From Punica granatum (lineage: Eukaryota > Streptophyta > Magnoliopsida > Myrtales > Lythraceae), in NCBI RefSeq assembly GCF_007655135.1, contig NC_045133.1:19379845-19443844 (forward strand): a stretch of DNA of 64,000 nucleotides, read 5' to 3'. The notes under the pieces are model-generated. The model made no database searches. It saw nothing but the letters and a program-made list of their open reading frames with translations, and was not told the DNA's origin. The position numbers and the translations under genes were made by a program. Below, piece after piece: positions 25,381 through 38,400 of the stretch (the first letter of the stretch is position 1; the number at the start of each line of letters is the position of its first letter).

Positions 25381-26042
25381 GGGGTGTTTGGTTTGAGTAT
25401 TGTTAGATTACAAGTGAAGTGAAGATTGGTGAGAAAATTTTTCCCTGAATTGTAGGCCGAAATGTGAGATTATTGTGTTTAGTAAACTATTTTGGATTAT
25501 GGAGAATATGGGTGACGATATAATATATGATTTGTTTTTACAGAGTTAATTGCGGGTCTCATGACCGTAATCTATGTTGTAATCTAACAATGCCAACTAT
25601 TTTGGATGCAAAACCTTTACCAACCATGGTTGTAAATTTCTAACTCGAGAAGTAATTACAACAGTAAACATTTACTACCTTTACAACCAAACGTTGTAAA
25701 ATACGATGTTAATTTCGAACTTTACAATATAAAATGAAGATTACGATGTAAAACACAATGGAGTAATCCCATATGATGTAAAATACGTTGTAAATACTAT
25801 GTAAAATGAAACATGTGGAATTGTTAGATTACAACGGAGATTACGATCATGAAACTCACAATCACCTCTGTAAAAATAAATAATATATTATATTATTGCC
25901 TACATTCCCCCTAATTCAATATAGTTTACTAGATACAATAATTTCACATTTCGGTCTACAATTTCGGGAAAAAAAATTCATAGTTACACTTTCCTCCAAG
26001 TTTCACATTCCTTGTAGTCTACCAATACTCAAACCAAATGCC
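25381..26042. mobile_element. Foldback MITE with inverted arms of about 215 bp
   Basis: The left arm (25381-25595) and the right arm (about 25815-26042) are imperfect inverted repeats over their whole length. They share GGTTTGAGTATTG, CCGAAATGTGA, AGTAAACTAT, TTTTTACAGAG and TTGTAATCTAACAAT. The loop is about 220 bp with repeated TTACGATGTAAAA words. The GTGTTTGGTTTGAGTATT end resembles Tourist/Harbinger-type MITEs. I could not fix a target duplication. Confidence 0.65.
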
Positions 26043-26185
26043 TGAGGTCGATAGGTAATTTTTCCTTTGATTAATTCAACAAAAAAAAGAATTAATTAGG
26101 GTTAATAACAAAAAAATTCCAAACTCACATTTTAACAATTTTAATATGAACTTTTTCCTCTAGCCAATTAAATAACAAACTACAG

Positions 26186-26756
26186 ATTTGATAACAATGT
26201 CAGCATATTGTCAATTTCTTAGTTAATTTTAACCAGAATTACTGTCGTGTACATGACGGAACCACGTGACATACAGTGATTGGCCGAGTGGGTCATACAT
26301 TTTTTTAAAAATAAAAATGTTTTGAATTATTTTTTTTTAAATAAAAGCTCGCAAGTGAGGAGCAGGGGAGTAGTCGGCGATGGGGACCTCGACGCCGGTC
26401 ATCACCCCCCAATTGGAGTTGTCGGAGATAGACTAGTGGGGGCCTCAACGCCGGTCCTCACCTCCCCAATTAGGGTTATCGGCGACAGCAAAGGTCGCTG
26501 TGCGACCTCAATTGGGGTGTTGGGGGCTGGCGTCGAGTCCCCAAGCCGCCTACCAACTCTCTTCCTCTTCACAATTTGCCTTGCATCATTTTTTTCCTTT
26601 TTTGTTTTTTCTAATTTTCAGAATATTTTTATTTTTTTTAAAATGTGGAATCTATTCAACTAATCACCATGTGTCACGTGGCACCATTATGTATACGTTA
26701 GCGATTCCGGTTAAATTAAAGGAGAAATTGACGGTGTGCTAATATTATTATTAAAT
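26186..26756. mobile_element. MULE-like MITE with about 97-bp inverted ends and GC-rich core
   Basis: The left end (26186-26283) and right end (26659-26756) are inverted repeats sharing GTCAATTTCT, TTAATTTTAACC/TTAATTTAACC, GTGACA and CCACGTGAC words. The core (26345-26555) is GC-rich with an internal three-fold repeat of CTCGACGCCGG / CCTCAACGCCGG / GGCGTCGAG type. It lies about 570 bases upstream of the sulfite oxidase start codon. Confidence 0.6.
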
Positions 26757-27204
26757 TACGAGAGAGAATTCCTTAAAGATTGAAGAAGCAGCGCATTTCA
26801 TATTTCCTCCATCAATGACTTTTGAATCGATATCTGGTATCCTATTTTCAAACTAATCCCATATCCTCGTAATTTGTAATTTAATTGACTAAAAAACTGG
26901 TGTTAATATCGTTTAAATGAGAAAGGTTTCATATTTTTTTTTTATTATTAACCCAATTAATTAATAAATTATTAATATACTAATATAATTGGACAAAAAG
27001 AGATGGGGCCGGGGGTTGCATCATCACTAACAGTACACAGCAATGCATTGCACACTGCCATCCATTCGTCCCCTCCTCGCCATAGAAATTGAATACTTCA
27101 AAACGCTCTGTCCAAGTCGGAAGTGGAATCCTATCCTTGTCGTTTATTCCTTGGTTTCCTTCCTCCCAACGCTCACTTGACGCCACCACTCCTCCTCAAA
27201 GCCT

Positions 27205-27249
27205 CCACCACCACCACCACCACCACCACCACTCTCTCTCTCTCTCTCT
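27205..27249. repeat. (CCA)n(CT)n microsatellite in the sulfite oxidase 5' leader
   Basis: About nine CCA triplets (27205-27231) pass directly into a CT run (27232-27249), ending about 75 bases before the start codon. It is likely transcribed as 5' UTR. Confidence 0.85.
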
Positions 27250-27323
27250 GCTGCCGCAACCTACACTCCCTCCTCCCTCCCTGCGAAGATAGAAGGACCA
27301 GAATCGGCGGAGCTGAACCAAAA

Positions 27324-30300
27324 ATGCCAGGACTCCGAGCACCGTCCGATTACTCTCAGGAGCCGCCTCGTCATCCCTCTCTCATCGTCAATGCCAAGGT
27401 CAATTGCCTCCTTCCTTCGCTTCATTCATGCTTTCAATCCATTTGATCGAAGCGGCTGACAACGATTTGGATGCCGTGTCGCTCTCGCTCTCCATGATTT
27501 GTTGCGTTAGTATCGATGATTTCCATTTCTTCACTTCTGAATAGTGCGTTGCGACTTGCGTGCTGGTTTTGGCTTGATGAACTCATTTCCGGAACCTGCA
27601 TGATGATCATATGCTTGTGCGCCTTGCTTTTCAAAGCATAGAGCGCGATTATATATCAGTCAGGACTCTGTTGCTCCGTACAAAATGGAGATTAGGTTGT
27701 TTGTTGTTTATCTACTGAAAGGCTGTTTGATGTTCTAGTCAATCTGTTTTGATCGGAGCTGACACAATTTGGATGCCGTGTCGCTCTCCCATGATTTTGC
27801 ATTAGTATCCATTACTTGCATTTCCGGCTAATGGAGCAGAGCAGAATCTAAATTTGTTTCTTCTTCACTTTTGGATTGTGCGTCGTGATCGCGGTTGCTG
27901 GTTTTAGCTTTATGAACTCATTTCTGGAAACTCTAAGATCATAAGTTGTGTCGCAATGCTTGTGCTTGCCTTTTCAAATTATACAATATATACCTCGAGT
28001 TTCTATCAATCAGGATGCCTTTGCTCCGTACAAAGTGCAGCTTAGATTGTTTATTGTTTATCTACTGAAGGCTGTTTGATGTTCTAGTCAATCTGATGAA
28101 GTGATGCCAAATTACAGTTTAAGCCGAGGTGGTATCTGATGTATCTTGCTGTTTGATGTGTTACGCTGCAGGAGCCTTTCAATGCTGAGCCGCCCCGCTC
28201 GGCGTTGATTTTGTCTTATGTGACCCCCGTGGATATGTTCTACAAGAGAAATCACGGACCGATTCCTATAGTTGATGACATAGAAAGGTTCGGTGTCCTC
28301 TCTCAGTTTTGCAACTGGAAATTCAAAGTCTTCTGAGAATACATAGTAGGAAACTGATTTTATGACTTTTTCGGTGGAGCAGCTACCATGTTGATGTAAG
28401 TGGTCTGATTGGAAGTCCAGCAAAGCTATACATGAGAGACATCAGGTTAGTAATGAATGAGCTTGGGCTATTGCAACGAGATAGTCTCTTGTTTGTATAA
28501 GCATCGCGTATGCCTCCCTCGAGGAGTCAAGGAGGTGTTTGTTTATATATAAACCCCTTTTTATTTAAAGATGGAAGAGCTATGTTACGTTTTCTGCTTG
28601 TTCTTTGAGCGGCCACTGACTTATATCGAATAACAGGAGGCTTCCAAAGTACAACGTCACTGCCACACTGCAGGTATATTAAATTTCTTCCCAGTATTTT
28701 GATTATTTAATTTATCTCCTGTTTAAATATGCTTGTGGTCTGCAGATTTTAACTGTGGCTTGTATATGAACAGTGTGCAGGCAATAGAAGGACAGCAATG
28801 AGCAAGGTCAGGACAGTAAGGGGTGTTGGCTGGGATATCTCTGCAATAGGAAATGGTGTGTATTTTTAGCTGATTAGTCCACTATTAGGCATTAATGTTT
28901 CATATCATGATCGTATATATCTCTGATGAATGTCTTTAGAGGGCATGGGTTGCTGTATAATTGAATGACGGAGGCCTCAAAATGATTCTTTATTATTTGG
29001 GTGTTCAGTTATGTTACAATGATCAGGCTTGATAAAAAGTGATATTAAAAGGCTTCTGCTCTATATCTTGTTTGCATCAAATCTCTTTGGTGTAGAAGCA
29101 TATCACGGGTCCTTGCTCTTGCACCTGGCTGCTTGTCGACTTGAGTGAACAGTTGAGCTGTAACCTTCTACGGGTTGGTTTTCACTTGCTGTTTTTGCTC
29201 ACCTTTTTTATCTCCCTGTAAGGTTATCTTCTGCTGGGTTGATCTTCTTGATGTCATTTTGACATATGTTAGTGACTTTTTCTTTTTCGTATGAGTGAAA
29301 TGCCAGTCTTTGCCTGCCTAAGATGGGAGAATTGTGCTCTCATCTATTTTTGTTTTCTTTGTTTTTCTTTTCTTCCCCTAGGTCTAGTGACAGAAATCAT
29401 CCTATCATCTGAAGTTTTACCAAAATGTTTGGTTTTGCTGGCAAATTTCTGCATGGAGTCATAATAAACCTGATTAACATTCTTAAGTTGAACCTAACTT
29501 CTTTTACATTTGCAAATCAGCTGTCTGGGGTGGTGCGAAGTTGGCTGATGTTCTTGAACTTGTCGGAGTGCCTAAACTGAGCAATGTGACCCAATCTGGT
29601 GGAAAGCATGTGGAATTTGTGAGCATTGACAAATGCAAGGTACATGCTTTCTGTCTCCTTTTGATCATTGGAGTTTTGTCGTTGTCCCGGTGCCCCTACA
29701 AAGTTGAATTGTTCTTTTTACATAATTCTTGTCCCTGTAATTTTATATTGCAGGAGGAGAAAGGGGGTCCATACAAAGCATCAATTCCTCTAAGCCAGGC
29801 AACAAACCCTGAGGCTGATGTTTTGCTTGCATATGAGATGAATGGCGAGGTTAGCCGATCTACTATTTCACATTTTGTCTTATGCGTTGGTTTAGCCATT
29901 CTGGTTCATTCCTTTTACTGGAAATATCGTTTTGTTAACTAATGAGGTTCATATTATATATCTTGTTATTATCTTTCTTTATGTAGTTCCTATGAAGTCT
30001 TATTCACAATGTACTACTGATTTGGGCTCTGTATTCTACCTGAAGTCCCTTAACAGGGACCACGGTTATCCATTACGAGTAGTCGTCCCCGGTGTCATTG
30101 GAGCCCGCTCTGTTAAATGGCTGGACTCCATCAACATAATTGCGGAACCATGCCAGGTTGATGAGATTGCTTTCTTGTCAAAGTCAATGTAGTATATTCT
30201 CTTCTTTTTCTTGAACTCACTGGCTTTAACTGCTACCGTGCAGGGTTTCTTTATGGCAAAGGATTATAAAATGTTTCCTCCTACAGTAAACTGGGATAAT

Positions 30301-33300
30301 ATCAACTGGGATACAAGAAGGCCACAGATGGATTTCCCTGTTCAGGTAATTTATTTCTGTTTCTTGCCCTGAGTGACAAAACAGTAGTGGTGAATGCTCA
30401 GGTTGCAATATACTGGGCATCTTCATAATGAGGTTAACTGTAGTTCTTTACAGTTACTTTCTAGTCAAATTTCTATTGGGAGATCCCTTTTTCTTAGTGC
30501 CATATTCCCAATTAATTCTTTATCATTATCTGGCAGTGTGCCATATGTTCCTTGGAGGATGTGATTGTGACAGCACCTGGGAAGGTTAGTTATCTTCGTG
30601 TTATTATTTCCTAGATTATCCAGAATTTGTTATTTCACATGTCCATTGAAATTGTGTATCTTACTATCTGCAACTTTTTCTTTTCTCCTGAAAATAGTCT
30701 TCTCAACTGGTTGGGACTACTTGATTCTTATTATTTTATTTCGGCTATGCATTATTTATTGTTATCATCTGTTGGTAGTGTAAAGTCATTCCTTTTGGCA
30801 GTCTTAACTATAATATGTTATATAAGCAAAACATTTAAAAACGTACTTACTCTTTCTACTGAGACGAGGATTTCTCCTATTCCTATATTCCAGTAAAATT
30901 ATTTCAGTAAATAGCAGAATTGTGACTAGGGACTATACAAGCGACCTACCTAATTTTATTTACATATGAGAGTGGACTTTGGGATAATGTATGGTCATGT
31001 TAGTAAAAGATTTTGTTGTATGCATTTTAACAAATTTTTTCGGGTGTATCCATTTGTTGTTCATACTCATGAATCTGAAACTGCTCTCGCATTCCCTCCT
31101 GTTGAGATTGTAGCTTATGAATTGAAAGTACTCTCTAGTTGATTATTGTGATTTGGTTAATGGATCATAATGTTCAAAGAGAGGAATTTTTTTTTCTCTT
31201 CCTCTAGAAATAAAAGTATGTCTCCCAAAAGAAAATATTTTATTATCCAAAACTGTTTCAGTGCCAATGACAGGCTTTGCCCTGGTGTCTTAAGTGATTC
31301 TTTGCAACTCTTTGTTCACTAAAGGATACTCAGGCAGATCTGTCATGCAGGTAAGAGTTTGTGGATATGCAGCATCAGGAGGTGGCCGTGGAATTGAGAG
31401 AATTGATATCTCCATTGATGGTGGCAAAACATGGTTTGAGGCCTCAAGGTATCAAAAGCCTGAAATACCATATGTTGCAGATGATATCAGCAGTGACAAA
31501 TGGGCATGGGTTCTTTTTGAAGCCACAGTTGATGTCCCTGGTAACACAGAAATTGTGGCAAAAGCGGTATGTTTGTTTTTCTTTCACATGATTAAACTAC
31601 TTGGAACCGTGAATCAATTTTAGAATTTTATGGCAAAACTTTATCCTTAACCATTCATAAGTGATGGTAAAAAATAATAATGCATGGATACACTGTGATA
31701 AAACTGATGTAAACATATGAATTATTGAATTTCAAGCATTACATAACCCAAGTATAAGTCCTTATATAAATAGTTTGAGACCTCTCCTTATCATTTCATG
31801 AGCCAATGAGGCATGATACGTGTGTTGAGATACTCTACAGCTTGTCCAGATCGTTGCATTCCTCATCTTGCAAAGCATGCTTTTCAGGCATATGTTTTAT
31901 CCTTCCTGAAGGAATGTTTTTTAACTTGAAATGTTGACTTTATTGTTATGTTTAGTTATCTCTGCTGATTAGCTTCTCACTTAGACATCAATTTCTACTT
32001 ATTAAGTGCAGTTTAACAAATAAATTAATAATTTATGCTTGTTTTCAATTTCTCATTCTTTTTCCTCTGGTGAGGGCTGCTTTTTAAAAAGTTTATTTAT
32101 ATTTAGTAATTAATTTGTCCATTTTAAAGCGATAATACTTTTATTTTTTGAATAGGTGGTTGAAAAAAAAAGATTGTAAATTAAGATGATAGCAAACTTT
32201 TAAGTCATTTAAACTTTATGTCCATTTTCAGAAGCAAAGTAACATGATACCTATAGGAGTAACAATGGAAAGATTAATTGCAAAAGCTGTACGTAACATA
32301 TAGGTTTACTAGTATGTAAACTCCTATTAAAACTGAAATTGACGAAGTTATGACGGGTGGCGGGGGCCATAAGAAATTTCCTGAGGAGCACAGCTACTAG
32401 TTTGTCTGGTTAACAATAATAGATTGAGTAGAAGAAAAGTGAATTTCTCCTAAGAAAGTGGTATGTATCTCTTGTAATTTCGAAATAAATTTTTTATCTT
32501 ACTGTGGTGTTCAATATGATATTTGAATATAAATTAAACTGTAAAAATCAACTGTGCTCGAAAGGAATGGCTGCCATTGACAGATGAATTAGTGGGCCAG
32601 CCTAATCCCAACAGTGTGGCTCTAACCCACCTGTAATGGTTGTTTGTTTTGCTTTTTGATTACACTTATTTTGTTTTGAATATATTGTTGGTTTGTTCAA
32701 TTGGACCCAAAAAAAAAATGCAAAATTGATATGTATTGAACATACCCCTTCAGTATGTCTATATTTACAGAAAAGTTGGAGTGATACCTTCATATTTGAT
32801 ACTTTGGGAACAAATACTCTTTTATGCGCTCCTTTGTAGAGATGTTGCTTTTGGTATATGAGGAAAAGGGCCAAAACTCATGCCTTTTGTCTTTTCCTTT
32901 TGAATTTAATCCTGAGAAAATACCATTCACAAAGGTTGATAAGAAATTATCGAAACTTAACCACCAAGATGGTGAAAATTTGAAAAATGAACTCTTTGGA
33001 AAATCGTTATATATGTATTCTATGTCCCTTTTAGGCCAGGATCAAGTTATTAGATCTTTTGTACACTAGGATCTGATTCCTATGCGGTTCTATATAGAGC
33101 CATGAAGGTTCCGATTCATGTCAATAGCAGCTGTTGCCTGATCAAAATTAAAAAGAAAAAAGAAAAAAGAAAAAAAAGGGAATTGATAGCTAGAAAAAAG
33201 TGTTTCTGCTCAACCAGTTTCGATCAATTCGTGGCCTGTATAGGTTTTGTACAATCACACAGGATCCATTACCAATAACCTAGTTTTTCTTTTATATATT

Positions 33301-33491
33301 GCAAAAGTTCACCCCGAGCATTATCACCTTGATCTGCTTTCAACAATCTGTTGCTATATTTCTATATTGGGCAGGTCGATATAGCAGGAAATGTTCAGCC
33401 GGAGAATGTGGAAACCATCTGGAACTTAAGAGGGATCCTCAACACTTCATGGCATCGGGTCCAGGTTCGGGTCGGTCACTCGAAGATGTAA
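27324..33491 (+). CDS. SOX: Sulfite oxidase (molybdenum cofactor, peroxisomal)
   Basis: This is plant sulfite oxidase, which oxidises sulfite to sulfate with O2, giving H2O2, in peroxisomes. Coding exons: 27324-27398, 28172-28287, 28383-28445, 28637-28673, 28774-28855, 29521-29639, 29754-29849, 30046-30156, 30244-30345, 30537-30584, 31351-31566, 33375-33491. Phase holds throughout and the product is 393 residues, the same as I recall for the Arabidopsis enzyme. It opens [20 protein letters not shown]. The Moco-binding cysteine falls at residue 98 in TATLQCAGNRR. The dimerisation/Mo-co domain follows with [19 protein letters not shown]. As in plants there is no cytochrome b5 heme domain. The chain ends HSKM, a non-canonical PTS1 in place of the SNL of Arabidopsis. 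Intron 1 holds a 300-bp tandem duplication, and intron 11 is 1.8 kb. Confidence 0.96.
27440..28098 (+). repeat. Tandem duplication inside sulfite oxidase intron 1
   Basis: Copy 1 (about 27440-27745) and copy 2 (about 27745-28098) repeat the same order of words: GCTGACAACGATTTGGATGC at 27455 and GCTGACACAATTTGGATGCC at 27758, then TTTGGCTTGATGAACTCATT/TTTAGCTTTATGAACTCATT, TGCTCCGTACAAA and GCTGTTTGATGTTCTAGTCA. Divergence is moderate, so it is not recent. Confidence 0.85.
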
Positions 33492-35224
33492 GATCAGATA
33501 CTTGAAAAACAATAGAAAGCAAAGCATAAGCTGTTCGTACCATGGATCAAATCGCACCCGAATACAATGTCCTCGACTGTCCTGATTGACATGCACCTGT
33601 TGTTTCCCTTGCCTAAATTTTAATTTGTTCTGCATGTTCTTGCATAACAACATGAAAGCTCTTTAACACGCTAAGTTTGGCATCGTTTCACACCAAATCT
33701 CTTCAATGGGTATTGTTCTCCTCAAATCATCCCACGTTCATTCTCCTGCGCCGGCCCCCTTTATTGTTTTATTTGTTGCATAATTCATGCATGTCAATAT
33801 CATGCCGGGTAAGTTGCCTGCTGTTAACGCATTAGATACCTATATATTCATTCATTCATTTGAACATATTGTGCGCATAATTAGCCAGACTGGCAGAGAA
33901 TAATTCATCAACTTATATTTAATAATAATGGGCTTCCTGCTCAAAGTACATGAAGCTTTGTTCGCTTCGGTCATACATTATTGATTTATTTAATTTTCGG
34001 ACTGATGCTTCCTATGCAATTTTCTGTTCCTAACAATGGTAATAAGTCTGAGTCGCACAATTCATGCATTCTTTTCATCCTCTGTCATGCATCATCATCA
34101 TCATCATTACCTGCATGTTTTAGCCAAAACTTCTCCGCTTTTGCTTGAAAGTGTCTCGAGGTTTTGTGTTTTCGAAACTCGGAAGCGAAACGGAGCTCTT
34201 CATAGGAGTGACAGAAGAGAGATGTCTGTGCGATATCTTTATACCTACTCTCAGAAGCCGGTAACGCTTTCATCAGTGTTTCCAAATCTCCCTTCCCAGC
34301 AGCGCAACATCAATGCTCACTCTTCTTTCCCCGTTAATCTTTCCGTTTTCATCCTTTAAGGTGATTGACTACGGTTTTATTTGCAAATCACAATTTTATT
34401 TACTTAAGACGTTATAAATAAAGCCATATATATTTTGCTTAGTCCTCTATTTCTTTCAACACTGATTGCGAACCAGCTATAGTTAAAGCAATATAGTAGT
34501 ATCAGAGAAATGTGCGTATCTCCGTTTATCAATGGCAATAATTTTATATCATCTGCCAATTTATTTTACAAACGGAGCAACCGCAATTACAGAGCATGTC
34601 CCAGTCATATGTAATCGTGTTCCAAGGGGAAATAAATTAACAAGTTTGTGAGGTTGTATCATATCTTTGGCATGAGGTCGAAAAATACTTTTGTGGCGAC
34701 GACATATTTCTCACAAATCGACTAATTACAATCGAAAGAACAAGAAAACCAAGGAGTAGTCTCAGACGGAAATAGCTTTACCATTACTTTTTAATTGACT
34801 CGTCCCTTGCAAATTTAACTCTTGGATAAAATATAAACGGCGTCGAGATCCATCACTTAAACTGATCGCACGGTCGTAGTTTCAGGCGAAGTTCCTAATC
34901 TCAACGATTATATAAAAAAAACTTATAGCTTATGTAGAGTCCAGGGGCTTTCCACGCTCCTAACCCAACCATGATTCCAAGGATAATGACAACATCACAC
35001 CAAATTCATTTTTGCAACTGTTCAGAATCTGAAGTCTCTTGTTTTATGTGCTTTGCCCCTCCCAAAAATATTACTTTCGTGCCCGATTGTAATTTATTAA
35101 TTCTCGCTTTAGCTAATTTGGCCAACGGCTAAACCTCGTTTTCTTGGGTACACAAATCGAGGATCTAGCACGTGAATATATGTTTAATTTGTTTGAAGTT
35201 TCCTGTCTGCTAAGATTCTAATAT
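33492..35224. other. Sulfite oxidase 3' flank and intergenic DNA
   Basis: The first few hundred bases are probably 3' UTR. Open frames near 34036-34359 have no family features. I see nothing else. Confidence 0.4.
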
Positions 35225-35464
35225 GCCGTTTGAATTCAGGGTTAAAGTTACAAAATTTTAATTTTAATTTTAATTGTAGAAAATGAAAAATGAGATGATA
35301 TTATAAATTTGACTTGGAAAATATGTATTTTGTTGTGCAGTGTGTTGAGTTAAAGTTAAAATTAAAATTTTTGACTTGGAAAAATATATTTTTATTGTAT
35401 AGTGTGTTGAGTTAAAATTAAAATTAAAATTAAAAAATTTTAACTTGCAATCTTAACGGGGCCC
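35225..35464. mobile_element. Small inverted-repeat MITE
   Basis: The left end is GCCGTTTGAATTCAGGGTTA followed by TTTTAATTTTAATTTTAATT. The right end is the imperfect mirror, ending TTAACGGGGCCC. The centre contains two direct copies of a GTGTTGAGTTAAA...GACTTGGAAAATAT unit. Confidence 0.55.
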
Positions 35465-38400
35465 TAAAAGTCGCACGTGAGAATTACTTGGGGGGGGGGA
35501 TGGATTTAGGTGAGTTGTCCATGAATCTTCTTTATAGGCTCTCTCTTCTCTGTACAACTTGGCGGTGAGGGTAGATCCTAGGAGTGTGCAAACGTACTGG
35601 TATTCGAAAAAGTTCAACTAAATCTCGATTATTAATTTAAATTTGAATTAGGTCAGTTAATTAAAAGATAAAAATATTTTCAATCGTGTATTTTCTTTAT
35701 CGATAAACTCGTATCGGAGACCTTGTTTAAAAATAATGGCTTTTTTTTAATTTCTCGGGAAGGTAAAGAGGTGTAGAAACCACCTAAATCAAAGCACGTG
35801 GGAGATGAGGGAATCATATTGTTCCGCAAATAAATGCTCTCTGATCAATGAGGGTACGTACAGCCCCACTTCTTCCCTCCGGTTACTGAAGGAAGGCACC
35901 TGGACGTACTTTCCTTTTAATTTCTCACGAAACTTTTGACTAGAAATGGCGAAAGTACACGCCACCGGGCATCCTCAAAGGGGAGGAGTGGCCGTCGGCC
36001 AGGCCCCCTCCCCTTCTCCATTTCCAATATGTTATTCCCGTCTTTTAATTTTAAGTATTTCTATTACTTTTGAAACTTATATTTATGTAAATAAGATATC
36101 ACATCAGTATTTTTAATGAAAGATGATTATAGCATCAAAAGCGAACCAATTAGGGAAGGTTGAAGACTAAAATCAGCCCAAAAGTAAATTTAGGACGAAA
36201 ACCAAAGGGTTAAAAGGTTGAAAGTCAAAATTGTCATTTTCCTCGTATAAATTGATTAGGCTTGTCACCTATTATTAACTCAAGCTTTTGGCGGGACATA
36301 AGTTCTTCTGTATACCAGCCAGTGAAAAAGTAATATGGTTCTAGAACAAATTTTAAGAGCCTGAGTGAGCTCACACATGGTAGACTCGGAGAACTCTAGA
36401 TATTCCGCCTCGTGTTAATCCGCAATTAACTCGAGAGCGAAAGTGTTCATTGACTTCGTGATCGGTTGTTGAGGGCTAGTGATATAACATGTGTAAACGA
36501 TTGAAAGAAACTTTCCTTGTCTCATCGAGTAAGTATCGAGAGTTGAAATAAAGAAAAGCCGGTGCAAGAAAATAAACACTAGAGGAATTCTTATTTTGAG
36601 ACAAATAATGAGAGGCAACTATAACTTGACAAATTTTTTATATAAAGCATATAAAAAATTTGTCTCTAAATCCTTTTTTTTAAAAAGTAAAATATTTAAT
36701 TACTTCTAAATCTAATCATATTTGCCCCCTATATATCTTTTTAGAGGAAAAGTACAATTGCTTTTAAATCAAATTCTCATTTACTTTATCTTAATGAACT
36801 TAACGTACGGAATAAATAGATAGAATGTTGAAAGTTTGAAGGAATTTTTTTATTTAAACTTATAAAATTTATTTGATATGAATTGAAATATATTCAAATT
36901 ACTCTCTACAAAATAGAAGGCGTCTTTTAATTATTTATAGATGTAAATTATGTTATGCAAATATTAAATTAAATGATATAGTAAGCTAGTTATTTTTGTG
37001 TATTTTGCATAATTTATTGTGTTTTTTTATATGATGTCTTTTATATGAATTTTTGTTATAGCAACAATTTTCAAATTTACCATCCTGAGGAAAAAAAGAT
37101 TAATGTTATATACGCAAAATGTTTGATTAATTTTAATATTTATATATTACTTATCTTATTAATTTAAAATAATTATATAATATAAATTTTACATATTTCT
37201 AAAGGCTTGACATTTTATTATGAGGTATGAATTGAATTTGTAATTCAATTAAAAAATGCAATAATGGTGAAATGGTAATGGCGCGAGACTAATAATATAG
37301 TGTTAGAGGTCAAAGTTTCGAGCCGAGTTCAAAACACAATATAACGATACGAGAGAGATTAAAGTCAAATATATTGACATAATTTATTTTTGAAAAAACT
37401 ATATAGAGACGAGTAAGATTGTCCTAAATGATAAATTTAGTAGTAAAATTCGTTGCTATATCTCTTTATTGGATGCAAATTTAATTAACACTAATGGTAC
37501 TAATTGGTGGATTTTATTAATTGTTGCTCATTACTCCCTAGAGACTTAAAATGATATAGATGCAAATAAATAAATTTTGAAAACAGATTTCACTGTCTCT
37601 AATAAAAGTTTTTTTTCTTATAATATCGCGGGATAGTCCCAGCCAGGAATATAAGATGATCAACATCCTACCTGCTTAACCATTTAATTGGATCTACCTA
37701 CAAACTCAATGAAAATTTAAGACAGTACTTATGAGTACCTACCTATAATCTTTAGGACACGAGAAAATTTCCGCCGAGTCGAATAGGTATATCACTATAT
37801 ATCAATGGAGTTGGGTGGCCTGCCATTATCTGATCGTTTGACGTACCTGTCCTATTAATCATACAGCCATTTCCATTCCCGAATTTCATTTCCTCTCGGT
37901 TAATTTTTTTTCCGTGTGAATCTTGGTATTAGGAAGCCTAATTGGACCTCGACTAATTCAATCGAGCCAGGTCGATCTACTAAGGGGTAAAGCTCTTTCA
38001 GAATGGATTTTCTACATTCACAAGAACTCAAACTTGAGACCTTATTTAAGCGGAACAAATGCCGAACCACTTTAGTTTATTATATCAGGGATACTACTAA
38101 TTTTTCTATCCATCGTATAAGTTCGTCTTCATATATCAATTATCAATTTTTATAATAATTATCCTCCGGCTTTGCTATTTAGGGAGCAGTTCGATATATA
38201 TGGCCAGTCTGCATGTTGTTGGACGTAGCTTCCGGTCCCGGAAGGCAGGCATACGTTGTTCTAGCTAGGATGAGAATAATGCCATATTTGGAAATCAATT
38301 AATATGATCTCGCGATATATACCTCTTGCGCGCATTTAAGGGGAGACTCATCATATATGTAAAATTTCTATTAAGTCTGCAAATGATTTGGGACAATCTT

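Noticed and set aside
31294..31350. Residues read from 31294 directly before [10 protein letters not shown] in sulfite oxidase
   Set aside because: They are intron sequence: the acceptor CAG at 31350 and phase with the exon ending 30584 give the family-consistent junction APGK-VRVCGY.
34036..34359. 107-codon frame with a His-rich run downstream of sulfite oxidase
   Set aside because: The His run comes from a CAT microsatellite; no family features, and position fits 3' flank.
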